Shown: piece by piece, positions 1 through 8,376 of the stretch
Position numbering within the stretch: position 1 is the stretch's first letter
How the letters are laid out: the number at the start of each line of letters is the position of its first letter
Origin: an uncultured bacterium
GTDB taxonomy: Bacteria > Verrucomicrobiota > Kiritimatiellia > RFP12 > UBA1067
Reading direction: 5' to 3'
NCBI GenBank assembly: GCA_902761035.1
Contig: CACWIW010000093.1
Location: 1 to 34,491, forward strand
Length of the DNA stretch: 34,491 nt
The notes under the pieces: model-generated
What the model saw: only the letters and a program-made list of their open reading frames with translations
Databases searched by the model: none
What the model was told of the DNA's origin: nothing
Made by a program: the position numbers and the translations under genes

Positions 1-11
1 CCTCGGATTCT

Positions 12-97
12 TGCGTATAAACATTTTGCGGCTTGTATGCCCCAAGGGAATGTGGTACACTACCGCTGCTTTCTGTCGAAAGACTGGTAATCGTTCG
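12..97 (+). repeat. 86-bp promoter/leader repeat, copy 1
   Basis: This stretch matches 2125-2210 at about 82 of 86 positions. It contains a sigma70-like promoter and a small leader hairpin (CTTTC-TGTC-GAAAG, 69-82). A shorter relative of its core is found at 8370-8408. All copies lie just upstream of genes for exported proteins and point towards them, so this is a reused promoter module rather than random duplication. Direct sequence observation; function inferred. Confidence 0.85.
33..61 (+). promoter_or_regulatory. Sigma70-like promoter for the FGE-family gene
   Basis: TTGTAT (33-38) and TACACT (56-61) are separated by exactly 17 bp. The same geometry recurs at 2146-2174 and 8377-8405 with conserved spacer sequence. 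The -10 lies inside an imperfect inverted repeat (GTGG..CCGC) that is a perfect palindrome in copy 2. Confidence 0.65.
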
Positions 98-180
98 ATA
101 AGGGAAGGCACAGCAAAGGACAGCGCCATCAGGCGGCGTCCCGCGCGCGATTCCCTAGGGCATACCAGTCGCCTCGACAG
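36..180. repeat. Two-arm long inverted repeat in the leader of copy 1
   Basis: Positions 36-51 pair with 150-164 with one indel, and 73-89 pair with 163-180 (CTGTCGAAAGACTGGTA against TACCAGTCGCCTCGACAG). The right-hand arms are absent from copy 2 at 2125, which goes almost straight into the gene. The element could be a 5'-UTR structure or a small MITE-like insertion. The arms are visible; the role is unknown. Confidence 0.5.
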
Positions 181-251
181 AACGCGCACGGGCGCCGCCT
201 TTTCGTTTGTTGCGGGGAGTCGGTCATATAAGCGCAAAAAGGATACAGATA

Positions 252-2063
252 ATGGCAATGAAGCTAAAGCTTAACGAACAAACGCCAAGGTCGTCCTCGA
301 CAGGCGTCCGTAGATTTGTCGTAACGGCTGTCGCCGTTGCTGCCTCAATGGTTTGGGCAATGCCGACAAAAGAAGAGATCAGGCAAGTGCAGCCGCTTGT
401 GAATGAATTGATGTCCGAACATGTGAAGTCCTATAAGTCCGGCAAGAAGTCCGCCAAGGAGGTCGGCGACGCGGCGGAGGGCTTGGCGAATCAGGCAGAA
501 CAGGAGGCTGCGAAACTCGTACTCATCAAGGGAGCGGTCTATTATTACTCGATTGCCAAGGAATTTGACAAGGCTGCCGACATTCTGGAGACGATTGGTA
601 CACACATAAGCGACATCTCGCCATCAGATGTGGAGGAGCTTGCGTCAATGGCCCTTGCTAATGCTGGCAGAGGCGAGGCGCAACGCCTGAGGGGGATCCT
701 GCGCACTGCATCAGAACAAGTCGCCGCTGTAAAAGACATTGCAGCCTGCAAGGTCAAGCTTAGGGAAAAGCATCGAGACCCCGCCGTTCTGCGCGAACTC
801 GCCGACGCATACGTGCGCTATGGCGACTGGACAAGGGCGCTCAAGGTGTTTGCCGTTCTTGAAGTGAAGGCGGCGATCTACGAACGCAACCCTGACGACG
901 CAAAGGACTTCAATACCCTGAAGGCGGCTGACTACTGGTGGAACTTCAAGGCGAAGGACACATACCCGTACCGCATCCACGCGGCGGCGCTCTATCGCAA
1001 GGCAATAGACGACGGCCTTGCGACTGGGCTGAAAAAGGCTCTTGCCGAAAAACGTATCGCAGAGGCGGAGCCCCTGACGCAGCAATCGCAGGATTCAGGA
1101 AAAACAGAAAGTGCGCAGCAAGCTGCCATGGCGATGAAGGACAGGGGCAAAATGTTTTGCGTGATAGACCTTTCCGCCGGGCCGGACGCCCGCAAATATC
1201 CCATATCTTACCTCTCTGCCGAGCCTAGCGGTGGCTGGGCTAATGAATACAAGACGAGAAAACTCGTCTTGCGCCGCATAGAACCGGGGGCATTCATCAT
1301 GGGATGGAACCAGGGTGACGGATCGCACCGCGTCACCTTCAAAAAGCCGTTTTACTTAGGCGTATTCGAGGTGACGCAGAAGCAATATGCGTTGGTGACA
1401 GGCGAGAAACCGTCCAGATTTTCCGGTGAAATGCGTCCGCTGGATACGATCTCCTGGGAGAAACTCCGCGGCCCGGCCGACGTGTATAACTGGCCAGAAG
1501 TGAAGACCGTTGCGCCCAACACCTTTATCGGGCGAATCCGTGCCAAAACGGGGATTGCCGGTTTTGACCTTCCCACTCAGGCACAGTGGGAGTATGCCTG
1601 CAGGGCCGGAACTACAACTGATCGTTACGATGGTTCAAAATTCAATAGAGATAGATTTTGGAACGATTCTATTAGCCACAGATACAAGCTTGGAAGATGT
1701 GCCGTGAATCAGAAGCTAAAAGGCTATAAAGAACCTAACTTTGTGGAAAAAGAAAAAAAACGCAAGCCTGACGGCAAAGGCGGATTCTTTGAGGCCACTA
1801 CAATCGTGGGAATGTATCCGCCAAATCCCTGGGGGCTTTATGACATGTATGGGAATGTCATGGAAATGTGCCTGTCGCAAAAGTACGATTTCTGGGGAAA
1901 GGACGGGGAGCATCCCTCCGGAAAAGTCGTCAAGAGCGGAAGGGCATTATGTGGCGAGCCTTGGGACGAACCTATAATAGGTTCATCAAGATGTTACTTC
2001 GTATCTCCCAGTCGCAACTGTCACTCTGACGTTGGCTTCCGCCTCTCCCTTTGGTTGGATTGA
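252..2063 (+). CDS. Secreted FGE/SUMF1-family protein
   Basis: A 603-residue protein. The ATG at 252 is chosen because AAAAAGGA (236-243) lies 8 nt upstream. After a long n-region there is a hydrophobic stretch ending VWA, consistent with signal peptidase cleavage, so export is likely. Residues about 60-280 are helical and TPR-like. From about residue 345 to the end is an FGE-sulfatase (formylglycine-generating enzyme/EgtB/PvdO) fold, marked by GAFIMG, FEVTQKQYA, FDLPTQAQWEYACRAG, NPWGLYDMYGNVMEM and the terminal GFRLS. Family members include true formylglycine-generating enzymes and many secreted lectin-like or structural proteins. I do not see a convincing copper-binding Cys pair in the usual position near the C terminus, so sulfatase activation is not supported. 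It is monocistronic, with its own promoter at 33-61. Confidence 0.85.
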   Translation: MAMKLKLNEQTPRSSSTGVRRFVVTAVAVAASMVWAMPTKEEIRQVQPLVNELMSEHVKSYKSGKKSAKEVGDAAEGLANQAEQEAAKLVLIKGAVYYYSIAKEFDKAADILETIGTHISDISPSDVEELASMALANAGRGEAQRLRGILRTASEQVAAVKDIAACKVKLREKHRDPAVLRELADAYVRYGDWTRALKVFAVLEVKAAIYERNPDDAKDFNTLKAADYWWNFKAKDTYPYRIHAAALYRKAIDDGLATGLKKALAEKRIAEAEPLTQQSQDSGKTESAQQAAMAMKDRGKMFCVIDLSAGPDARKYPISYLSAEPSGGWANEYKTRKLVLRRIEPGAFIMGWNQGDGSHRVTFKKPFYLGVFEVTQKQYALVTGEKPSRFSGEMRPLDTISWEKLRGPADVYNWPEVKTVAPNTFIGRIRAKTGIAGFDLPTQAQWEYACRAGTTTDRYDGSKFNRDRFWNDSISHRYKLGRCAVNQKLKGYKEPNFVEKEKKRKPDGKGGFFEATTIVGMYPPNPWGLYDMYGNVMEMCLSQKYDFWGKDGEHPSGKVVKSGRALCGEPWDEPIIGSSRCYFVSPSRNCHSDVGFRLSLWLD

Positions 2064-2124
2064 AGGGGCGTTTCTGCTTGTTTTTGAGTGAGCAACGACT
2101 CACTGTCACACTTCCCTTGATTTC

Positions 2125-2210
2125 TGCGTATTACCATTTTGCGGCTTGTATGCCCCAAGGGAATGTGGTAGACTACCACTGCTTTCTGTCGAAAGACTGG
2201 TAATCGTTCG
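2125..2210 (+). repeat. 86-bp promoter/leader repeat, copy 2
   Basis: Second copy of the module at 12-97, differing at about four positions. It ends 35 bp before the start of the next gene and lacks the right-hand inverted arms seen after copy 1. Confidence 0.85.
2146..2174 (+). promoter_or_regulatory. Promoter for the FlgT-like operon, with palindromic -10
   Basis: TTGTAT (2146-2151), 17-bp spacer, TAGACT (2169-2174). The -10 sits inside GTGGTAGACTACCAC (2165-2179), a perfect 7+1+7 palindrome, which suggests an operator overlapping the -10. This is the only promoter-like sequence before the five closely spaced genes from 2246 to 8134. Confidence 0.65.
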
Positions 2211-2245
2211 GTGGACGCTAAACAAGAAAAGCAAAAAGGAAGAGT

Positions 2246-3718
2246 ATGACAGTCAAGATGATGAAGGTGGCTGCGGCGGTGTCCGTAGCAATGTGCCTAG
2301 GTACGGCCTCTGCTCAGCAGACGATCAGCGTCAACTTCGGGCAACAGGGGGCTTCGGAAGCTCCTCAGGCGGGGGGCGACACCGTCAAGGTCCAAGGGCG
2401 CGGCGTGGGCGTAAACAGGGACGACGCCCTCAAAGACGCCTACCGTGACGCCATCGAACGCGCCGTGGGGCTCTACGTGGACGCCGAGACCGTTGCCAAC
2501 AATGACCAGATCGTGACGGATCAGGTCCTGACGCACTCGAATGCCTACATTACGGACTATCGTGAGCTCGGCCTCAAGCAGCTCAATGGCGGGCTTGTGC
2601 AGCTGCGCATCCTCGCAACCGTTAAGAAGCAGGCGCTCACCTCCAAGCTCACCGACGTGATGCCTGCGCAGACGGTCAGGATTGACAACTCCGGTCTTCA
2701 GAACGTCCACGCGCAGCTCGTCACCAAGGAGAAGCGCGCCGAAGACGCGGCTGCGCTCCTGAAAAGCGCATTGGAAGGCCTCGATCCCATGAAGTCTCTC
2801 ATGGTCGCCAACATCCGCCCCGAGACGCAGAAGATTCTGACGGGCGAAGCGGTCAAGGTCAACAATGAGCCACTTCCTGCCAACCAGGTGATGTTGCGCT
2901 ATCTCTTCGAAGTGAAGCTTGACCGTGCGAAGTACTTTGCAGAGTTCGTGCCCCATCTCAAGAAAGTCCTGGATCAGATTTCCGTTACGAAACCTAAGGA
3001 AATCCGTCTTACGGAACTGATGCCAAGCGGTGAATTTGGCTGTCGTCAACGGTCGGAGGCGTTACAAGAATATCGGACAACAGGGTCAATAAAAAATTCT
3101 AACTATATCGATTCATACGCCGGAAGAGAGCTCTTTGGATCGTATTCCAATGGCAATAGCTATTTTCTTGATCCGGTTCATGTCTACTCCATTTCGTGGC
3201 AGGGTGACAACTGGGTTTGGCGTTTTTGCCACTATCAGTACCGTCCGAAGACGGTAGGCTCATTTTCGTGGAAGGACATGAAACTTACTTACGAGGGATT
3301 CGACGAGAATTACCGCAAAGACAAAGTCTATTTCGCGTTGATCACCTCTCTCAATGCAAACTGTTCAAATGGAAAGGTGACCCTCTACGAGCTGGACAAG
3401 TCCGTGATTGAGATGCTGAACGAATGGCGAAAGGGGCTGATTGATAAGAAAGATGGACGATACTTGGAGCAGAATACAACCAACTACAACATCGTCCTTC
3501 TCGACAAGGACGGCGAGGAGATCGGTGTCTATCCGTGGCAGATTCCAAACGGCATGCTGATGAACGTGAAGTTCGCCGAGATTCCGAACGCGGGCATGGT
3601 GTACGCCACGCCGTTCGTCGGCTGCTTTGGCGAAAACCTCATCCAGTGGCGTGACTTCATCCTTGAAAAGGACCAGCTCGCTAAGGTCGCTTCAATCAAG
3701 ATCGAACCGGTCGACTAA
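2246..3718 (+). CDS. Exported protein with FlgT_N/LPP20-like domain (paralog A)
   Basis: A 490-residue protein that starts after a GGAAG ribosome site and has a Sec signal peptide (about residues 1-24, cleavage after ASA). Residues about 45-136 read VKVQGRGVG, a long helix DALKDAYRDAIERAVG, then a strand-rich part ending ATVKK. This is the pattern of the FlgT N-terminal/LPP20 family of outer-membrane or periplasmic proteins. The rest is an unrecognised beta-rich domain with conserved aromatics. It is closely similar to the next gene over the whole length and more distantly to 6971-8134. Nothing else here points to flagella, so the domain name is structural only. First gene of a five-gene unit. 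Confidence 0.7.
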   Translation: MTVKMMKVAAAVSVAMCLGTASAQQTISVNFGQQGASEAPQAGGDTVKVQGRGVGVNRDDALKDAYRDAIERAVGLYVDAETVANNDQIVTDQVLTHSNAYITDYRELGLKQLNGGLVQLRILATVKKQALTSKLTDVMPAQTVRIDNSGLQNVHAQLVTKEKRAEDAAALLKSALEGLDPMKSLMVANIRPETQKILTGEAVKVNNEPLPANQVMLRYLFEVKLDRAKYFAEFVPHLKKVLDQISVTKPKEIRLTELMPSGEFGCRQRSEALQEYRTTGSIKNSNYIDSYAGRELFGSYSNGNSYFLDPVHVYSISWQGDNWVWRFCHYQYRPKTVGSFSWKDMKLTYEGFDENYRKDKVYFALITSLNANCSNGKVTLYELDKSVIEMLNEWRKGLIDKKDGRYLEQNTTNYNIVLLDKDGEEIGVYPWQIPNGMLMNVKFAEIPNAGMVYATPFVGCFGENLIQWRDFILEKDQLAKVASIKIEPVD

Positions 3719-3740
3719 TTAACCCGTTTACCAACAACCA

Positions 3741-3766
3741 CCGTCTGCTTATTGGTTGGCAGGCGG
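3741..3766 (+). other. Intercistronic stem-loop 1
   Basis: CCGTCTGC (3741-3748) pairs with GCAGGCGG (3759-3766). A related sequence with its own hairpin occurs after the next paralog at 5290-5310, so the gene and its 3' flank were duplicated together. It lacks a U-tract and is probably an mRNA processing or stability element, not a terminator. Confidence 0.5.
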
Positions 3767-3783
3767 GTATTGAGGAAAAAAGT

Positions 3784-5265
3784 ATGAAGATGACGAGCAG
3801 AATAGGAGCTGTCGCCGCCCTAGTTGTGGCTGTGGCGGCAATGGGCGGAGCCGCGCAGACCGTGAGCGTCGTGCCGCTCGGCAATGCAGGAACGACAGGG
3901 CTGCCGATGGCGTTGGACGCGGATACAGTCAAGGTTCAGGGGCGCGGTGTGGGGCTGGACAAGGCCGCTGCGCTCAAGGACGCCTACCGCGACGCCATTG
4001 AGCATGCAGTGGGGCTCTACGTAGATGCGGAAACCGTGGCCAGCAACAATGAAATTGTGAAAGACCAGGTGCTTACCCAGTCAAATGCCTACATTACGAA
4101 TTACCGCGAGCTGAGCGAAGAGAAAATCGACGGCGGACTCGTTCAGTTGCGCATCATCGCAACGGTGAAGAAACGTGCCCTAGCCGCAAAACTCTCCGGT
4201 ATCATGCCCGCGCAGACGGTCACGATCGACAGCGCCAGCCTCAGGGACGTCCACGCGCAGCTCGTCACCAAGGAAAAGCGCGCCGAAGACGCTGCCGCGC
4301 TTCTGAAAAACGCATTGGACGGTCTCAATCCCATGAAGTCTCTCATGGTCGCCAGCATCCGTCCCGAGACGCAGAAGGTCATCACGGAGGTTAAGGCTCC
4401 AGCCAGAGGCCGAAGGGGCAACCGCAATGCTACAACCCTCGGGGATGATTCAGTGACCGTACGCTATCTCTGTGAGGTGAAACTTGACCGGGCAAAATAT
4501 TTTGCCGAGTTCGTCCCCCGCCTCAAGAGCGTGTTGGATCAGATATCCCTTACTCCACCCAAGGAGGTTCGCCTCGTGGAAATGGTGTCGGGATTGAGGC
4601 GACAGATTCGAAATGGGGGTGGAGCTGAAAGGTTGAAGAAATATTTGGAAATGAGCGACCTTACACGCGGCGACACGCATGCATGTGGTTCGATGTTTCG
4701 TAGAAATTATTTTGTGGCACTCTTCGACCCCGTCCACGTCTATTCCATTTTGTGGGGAGGTGAAAACTGGGCATTGACATTTCGTTATGATAACTGTTGT
4801 ACCAAGATTGGCGAATCGTTCAGGTGGAAGAACGTCGATCTTTCATGTGAAGAGTTCAACCTTGCCATAAAGAAGAAGGTTGTCTATTTTGCGCTGATTA
4901 CATCACTCAATGCCGATGGGTCGGACGGCAAGGTGACAATGTACGAACTTGATAAGTCCGCCATTGAAATCCTCAATACATGGCGTAGGAGATTGGTCGG
5001 GGAAAGAAGGAGACCAAGCAAGACCACGAACTACAACATCGTCCTTCTCGACAAGGACGGAGTAGAGCAGGGCACCTACCCGTGGCAGATTCCGAATGAC
5101 GTGCTCGAAAACGTGAAATTCGGCGAATTCTCGAACGCATTCATGGTGTACGCCACGCCGTTCGTCGGCTGCGTGGGCGAAAACCTCATCCAATGGCGCG
5201 ACTTCATACTTGGAAAGGACCAACTCGACAAGGTCACTTCCATCAAGATTGAACTGGCTGACTGA
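3784..5265 (+). CDS. Exported protein with FlgT_N/LPP20-like domain (paralog B)
   Basis: A 493-residue tandem duplicate of the preceding gene, starting 65 bp after its stop. It has a signal peptide (ends GGAAQ region, about residue 25) and the same VKVQGRGVG / ALKDAYRDAIEHAVG / YITNYREL segments. Stretches such as VHAQLVTKEKRAEDAAALLK are identical between the two, and the C-terminal YATPFVGC..NLIQWRDFIL region is also conserved. The least conserved part is around residues 200-330, with an insertion rich in Gly/Arg near residue 205. Likely envelope protein of unknown role; the duplication suggests dosage or diversification. Confidence 0.7.
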   Translation: MKMTSRIGAVAALVVAVAAMGGAAQTVSVVPLGNAGTTGLPMALDADTVKVQGRGVGLDKAAALKDAYRDAIEHAVGLYVDAETVASNNEIVKDQVLTQSNAYITNYRELSEEKIDGGLVQLRIIATVKKRALAAKLSGIMPAQTVTIDSASLRDVHAQLVTKEKRAEDAAALLKNALDGLNPMKSLMVASIRPETQKVITEVKAPARGRRGNRNATTLGDDSVTVRYLCEVKLDRAKYFAEFVPRLKSVLDQISLTPPKEVRLVEMVSGLRRQIRNGGGAERLKKYLEMSDLTRGDTHACGSMFRRNYFVALFDPVHVYSILWGGENWALTFRYDNCCTKIGESFRWKNVDLSCEEFNLAIKKKVVYFALITSLNADGSDGKVTMYELDKSAIEILNTWRRRLVGERRRPSKTTNYNIVLLDKDGVEQGTYPWQIPNDVLENVKFGEFSNAFMVYATPFVGCVGENLIQWRDFILGKDQLDKVTSIKIELAD

Positions 5266-5289
5266 CCAAACCCATTTACTAACAATATC

Positions 5290-5310
5290 CGTCTGCCATG
5301 TCGGTAGACG
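5290..5310 (+). other. Intercistronic stem-loop 2
   Basis: CGTCTGCC (5290-5297) pairs with GGTAGACG (5303-5310) with one wobble. The flanking CCCATTTACTAACAA resembles CCCGTTTACCAACAA before stem-loop 1. Confidence 0.5.
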
Positions 5311-5336
5311 TGCAACCAAACAAAAAGGAAAAGACA

Positions 5337-6122
5337 ATGAAAAAACTGATTATGCTGGCAGCCTGTGGCCTTGCCGCCACGATGGTTGCCCAAAACGCCG
5401 CACCTGCGGCTTTGCCAAGGGAAATCGCTCGGCAAGATGCCGTCAATGAGCTACTGCTTGATGACGATGGAGTTTGCATCGTAACAGGCAAAGACGGGTC
5501 GTACCAGATATTCACTCGTGGGACGGGTGTGTATCAATTTGTAAATCCCAAGGCGGAATTAGCTGCCCGTAAGGTTGCTCGCTTGAATGCGGAGAAAAAC
5601 CTTGTCAAGTTCATTTCAACGAAAGTTGAGTCTTCAGATGGTGTGGAGCAGTTGCAGAAAAACAGCCTCACGATGTCTGGTGACGGTAAGGTTCAAGAAG
5701 AGCATCCTTCAATGGAAGATATGGAAACCGTTTCCAGTCAGATTAAGTCTAGCTCCAAAGGTATAATCAATGGACTGGTCGTTGTCGAGTCCAAGAAGGT
5801 TCCATCTGAAGGCGGAACTGGTGGGATGATTCAAATTACGATGGTGTATTCCTCCAAGACAGCAAAGGCTTCGGCATGGGTTGGGAAGAAGATGCAGGAT
5901 CATCAGGCCGACCTGAAAATTAACGAGGCTAAAAACGAGGCACGCGTGAATGCTGCACGTCGGGCTGCTGAAAATGCGGGGCAGACTGGGGTGGGCACGG
6001 CAAATGCCGTAGTGAAACCTGTTGTCGGTGGAGATGCCGTTGCTCCAGCGGCCCCTGCGGCTGGTGGTGCCACGGTGCCTGTAAACCGCCCTGAGCACCG
6101 TGTCAACAAGACCGACTACTGA
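5337..6122 (+). CDS. Exported protein of unknown function
   Basis: A 261-residue protein. I choose the ATG at 5337 rather than 5298 because AAAAAGGAAAAG lies just upstream and the product then begins with a clean signal peptide (MKKLIMLAACGLAATMVAQNA). A helix around residues 75-100 (ELAARKVARLNAEKNLVKFI) followed by beta-rich sequence resembles the corresponding part of the next gene, so the two may be distant relatives. The C-terminal third is Ala/Pro/Val-rich, with a charged coiled helix (residues about 200-225), then low complexity. No catalytic motif is visible. Third gene of the operon, 71 bp after paralog B. Confidence 0.65.
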   Translation: MKKLIMLAACGLAATMVAQNAAPAALPREIARQDAVNELLLDDDGVCIVTGKDGSYQIFTRGTGVYQFVNPKAELAARKVARLNAEKNLVKFISTKVESSDGVEQLQKNSLTMSGDGKVQEEHPSMEDMETVSSQIKSSSKGIINGLVVVESKKVPSEGGTGGMIQITMVYSSKTAKASAWVGKKMQDHQADLKINEAKNEARVNAARRAAENAGQTGVGTANAVVKPVVGGDAVAPAAPAAGGATVPVNRPEHRVNKTDY

Positions 6123-6131
6123 GGGACTATA

Positions 6132-6953
6132 ATGATTCGGCGTGTGGCCGTGTTGGCCTTGTTGTTTGCTGCTGGTGCGGTTTGCGCGGCTGACTTTGGT
6201 TCGTCGTCCGAGGTCAGGGCGGCCCATCCCGAGTTCTTCAAGCCTGCGCACGTCTCGGTTGTGACGAAGGACGGTGTCTCCTTCTATGTTTACAACGGAC
6301 GTGCGCGGCGGTTGTTCAAGAACATGCCGGCAAAGGCCCTGCCCCAACTGCGCGATGCTGCGCAATTGAGGGCGGAGAACAACCTCTCACGTTTTCTCCT
6401 GAAGGGCGTTGCCAATCGGACGATGACGTTGCGTGGAAGCCGTCAGATCGCCAAGGAGATTGACGGTGACTGGGCGACGTATGTTTTTGCAGTGCCTGTG
6501 ACCGGCGTAAAAATTACCGATGCGCCTCCAACGGTTTCGCCAAACGTTGTCGCACCCCAGACTAATAAGACTGCTGCTTGCACTGCTAAGGTGAAACCGA
6601 AGTGTGACGGCGAAGACCCTCTTCTTGCGTTGCTTGATCATCTGGACAGCAATCCACACGACAATTCGGCTCGGGTAAGAGTGGCTAAGATCTTATTTGC
6701 CCAGCAGCTCTATGACGAGTCGGTGGAGCAATGCTTGAAGGTACAGGATGCCTTGATTCCAGTAATGCGTACCGATACTTCAAACGAGGACATTGAATCT
6801 CTTCTGTCCGTTTCCGGGGTGTTGAAGGATTGCGGAGAGTATCGCAGGGCTCGGGATGGGTATAGGGCAGTGCAAAAACTTGAAAGAAGCGAGTATCGTG
6901 GAATCGTGCTACAGGCGTTGTCACAGATACAGTTGAAGTTAGGTGTGGAATAA
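6132..6953 (+). CDS. Exported protein with C-terminal TPR-like repeats
   Basis: A 273-residue protein starting 9 bp after the previous stop, so translational coupling is likely. The signal peptide ends at VCAAD. Residues about 70-130 (AAQLRAENNLSRFLL then strands ending AVPVTGVKI) parallel the helix-strand module of the preceding gene. Residues about 165-270 are helical with TPR-type spacing (DNSARVRVAKILFAQQLYDE; GEYRRARDGYRAVQKL), suggesting protein-protein contacts. It may be a scaffold for the other exported proteins; this is inference from operon position and repeat type. Confidence 0.65.
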   Translation: MIRRVAVLALLFAAGAVCAADFGSSSEVRAAHPEFFKPAHVSVVTKDGVSFYVYNGRARRLFKNMPAKALPQLRDAAQLRAENNLSRFLLKGVANRTMTLRGSRQIAKEIDGDWATYVFAVPVTGVKITDAPPTVSPNVVAPQTNKTAACTAKVKPKCDGEDPLLALLDHLDSNPHDNSARVRVAKILFAQQLYDESVEQCLKVQDALIPVMRTDTSNEDIESLLSVSGVLKDCGEYRRARDGYRAVQKLERSEYRGIVLQALSQIQLKLGVE

Positions 6954-6970
6954 AAGAACGGAGCCTTGTC

Positions 6971-8134
6971 ATGAGAATTAAGAACTATCATGGTTTCGCA
7001 TCGGCAATGGCGGTAATTGCCATTGTGTCTGCTGTTTTCGCACAAGGACAGGATCAACTTGTCGATGTGGTCGCAACTGGGTATGGTACGACCGTGCGCG
7101 AGGCGAAGAAGGCCGCGCTTCGGTCGGCGGTCGAACAGGTCGTCGGCACTATGGTCGACGCGACCACGCTGGTGGAGAACGACAAGCTGATTGAAGACGA
7201 AATCCTGACGTATTCGGCTGGAATGATCGCGTCTTCCAAGGCGATCGGCGAACCGAAGAAGTCAGCCGACGGCATCTATACGGTCAAGGTCAAGGCAAGC
7301 GTGAAAAAAAGCCAGTTGCAGGAAAAGCTCCGCGCCACGTCCGCCGTGAATGTCGCGCTCGACGGCGCAGACCTCTTCGCTCGCATGACCGCCGCGAAGG
7401 ACAACCTCGCCGACGCCGAGACGATGATCAAGGCCGTTCTCGCCAAGCACAAAGACTGCGTCGTTGCCGAGGCCATCCCCGGCAAGAACGGCAAGTCGCC
7501 AATCGACCTCGATCCGAAGACGGGCGAGGTGTTCGTCAATGTTCGCGTGAGGATAGATCAGGCGAAGTACACGCAGTTCGCCAACGAGGTTGTGGAAAAA
7601 ATCACACCGATGGCAATAAAAACAATCAAAGTCCAGGCCAAAGGGGAAGGTGATAAGGGTTACAAGCCAGATGAAACCATTCGCTACTGTTATGATCTAA
7701 AAGCTTACCCATTCTTAATCATGACGAGTTTAAGAACGGGAACTGCCACAGCCTTTCAATTAGAAAAGAACGCTTTTAATGCCATAAAATCTTGCCTTGA
7801 TACAGGTTCGATAGCTGTTGCAGCTACGCTCTATGACGCGCAGGGAACAGAAATAGCCGAGTCGTCTATAGCGCTGTCAAAGGATAGGCGAGAGGAACAT
7901 CGCCGTTATGATTTGTCGATGTTTGCCTGTACTGAAAAAATCGGGTTCATCATGCCTTTTTACGCCGCAAGTCCTTCCTATTTATTTTCTTTCGGTAAGG
8001 TTACTTTCAGAAGAGGGCAGTTATTTGGCACATTTCAAATATCCCTTGGTAAGTTCTCGCCAGAAGAAATGAAGTCCTTCGGAAATATTAAGATCAAAGT
8101 TGGCCACATGAAGGGCAACCAGTTTTCGGAATAA
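6971..8134 (+). CDS. Exported protein with FlgT_N/LPP20-like domain (paralog C)
   Basis: A 387-residue protein, last gene of the unit, 17 bp after the previous stop. The signal peptide ends near VFAQG. Residues about 30-120 carry VVATGYGTTVREAKKAALRSAVEQVVG and a strand run ending VKASVKKSQL, equivalent to the N-terminal domain of paralogs A and B but more diverged. The following segment (FVNVRVRIDQAKYTQFANEV) also aligns with their KLDRAKYFAEFV region. The C-terminal 170 residues are not obviously related. Role unknown; envelope localisation inferred. Confidence 0.7.
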   Translation: MRIKNYHGFASAMAVIAIVSAVFAQGQDQLVDVVATGYGTTVREAKKAALRSAVEQVVGTMVDATTLVENDKLIEDEILTYSAGMIASSKAIGEPKKSADGIYTVKVKASVKKSQLQEKLRATSAVNVALDGADLFARMTAAKDNLADAETMIKAVLAKHKDCVVAEAIPGKNGKSPIDLDPKTGEVFVNVRVRIDQAKYTQFANEVVEKITPMAIKTIKVQAKGEGDKGYKPDETIRYCYDLKAYPFLIMTSLRTGTATAFQLEKNAFNAIKSCLDTGSIAVAATLYDAQGTEIAESSIALSKDRREEHRRYDLSMFACTEKIGFIMPFYAASPSYLFSFGKVTFRRGQLFGTFQISLGKFSPEEMKSFGNIKIKVGHMKGNQFSE

Positions 8135-8296
8135 AAGGTTGATGTAGTGTCTACGCCGTGCATGGCCTTGAACGGCCATACGCGCACGCCCGCGACGGTC
8201 TGCCCGCGCTGGGCGAAGTGGGAGAAGCTGTGAATGGTCATGTAGGGTGAGCGAGATCGGTAGACTGCGCTCGTGGTGGTTTGCGGTATGTGCGGC
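8135..8296. other. Non-coding stretch with possible decayed coding remnant
   Basis: No intact gene. On the minus strand, roughly 8145-8290, an open frame gives a protein-like composition (..MTIHSFSHFAQRG..WPFKAMHG..) without a ribosome site or a recognisable family. It could be the remains of a gene or chance GC-rich sequence. Confidence 0.25.
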
Positions 8297-8349
8297 GCGT
8301 CAAAGTGGAGGTATCCATTGAAAAATAAGAGATGTCTCCACTTTGACGC
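8297..8349. repeat. 19-bp inverted repeat
   Basis: Arms 8297-8315 and 8331-8349 are complementary except at two positions; the outer 14 bp (GCGTCAAAGTGGAG) are perfect, with a 15-nt AT-rich loop. It ends 27 bp before the next promoter. It may act as a terminator for the upstream operon, but has no U-tract on either side, or as a protein-binding or mobile-element end. Confidence 0.6.
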
Positions 8350-8376
8350 ATCATAACTGACAGCTAATTTTGCGGC

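Noticed and set aside
5298-5336. Upstream start at 5298 for the 261-aa exported protein
   Set aside because: It would put 13 charged residues before a clean signal peptide and lies in the intercistronic hairpin; ATG 5337 has the better ribosome site.
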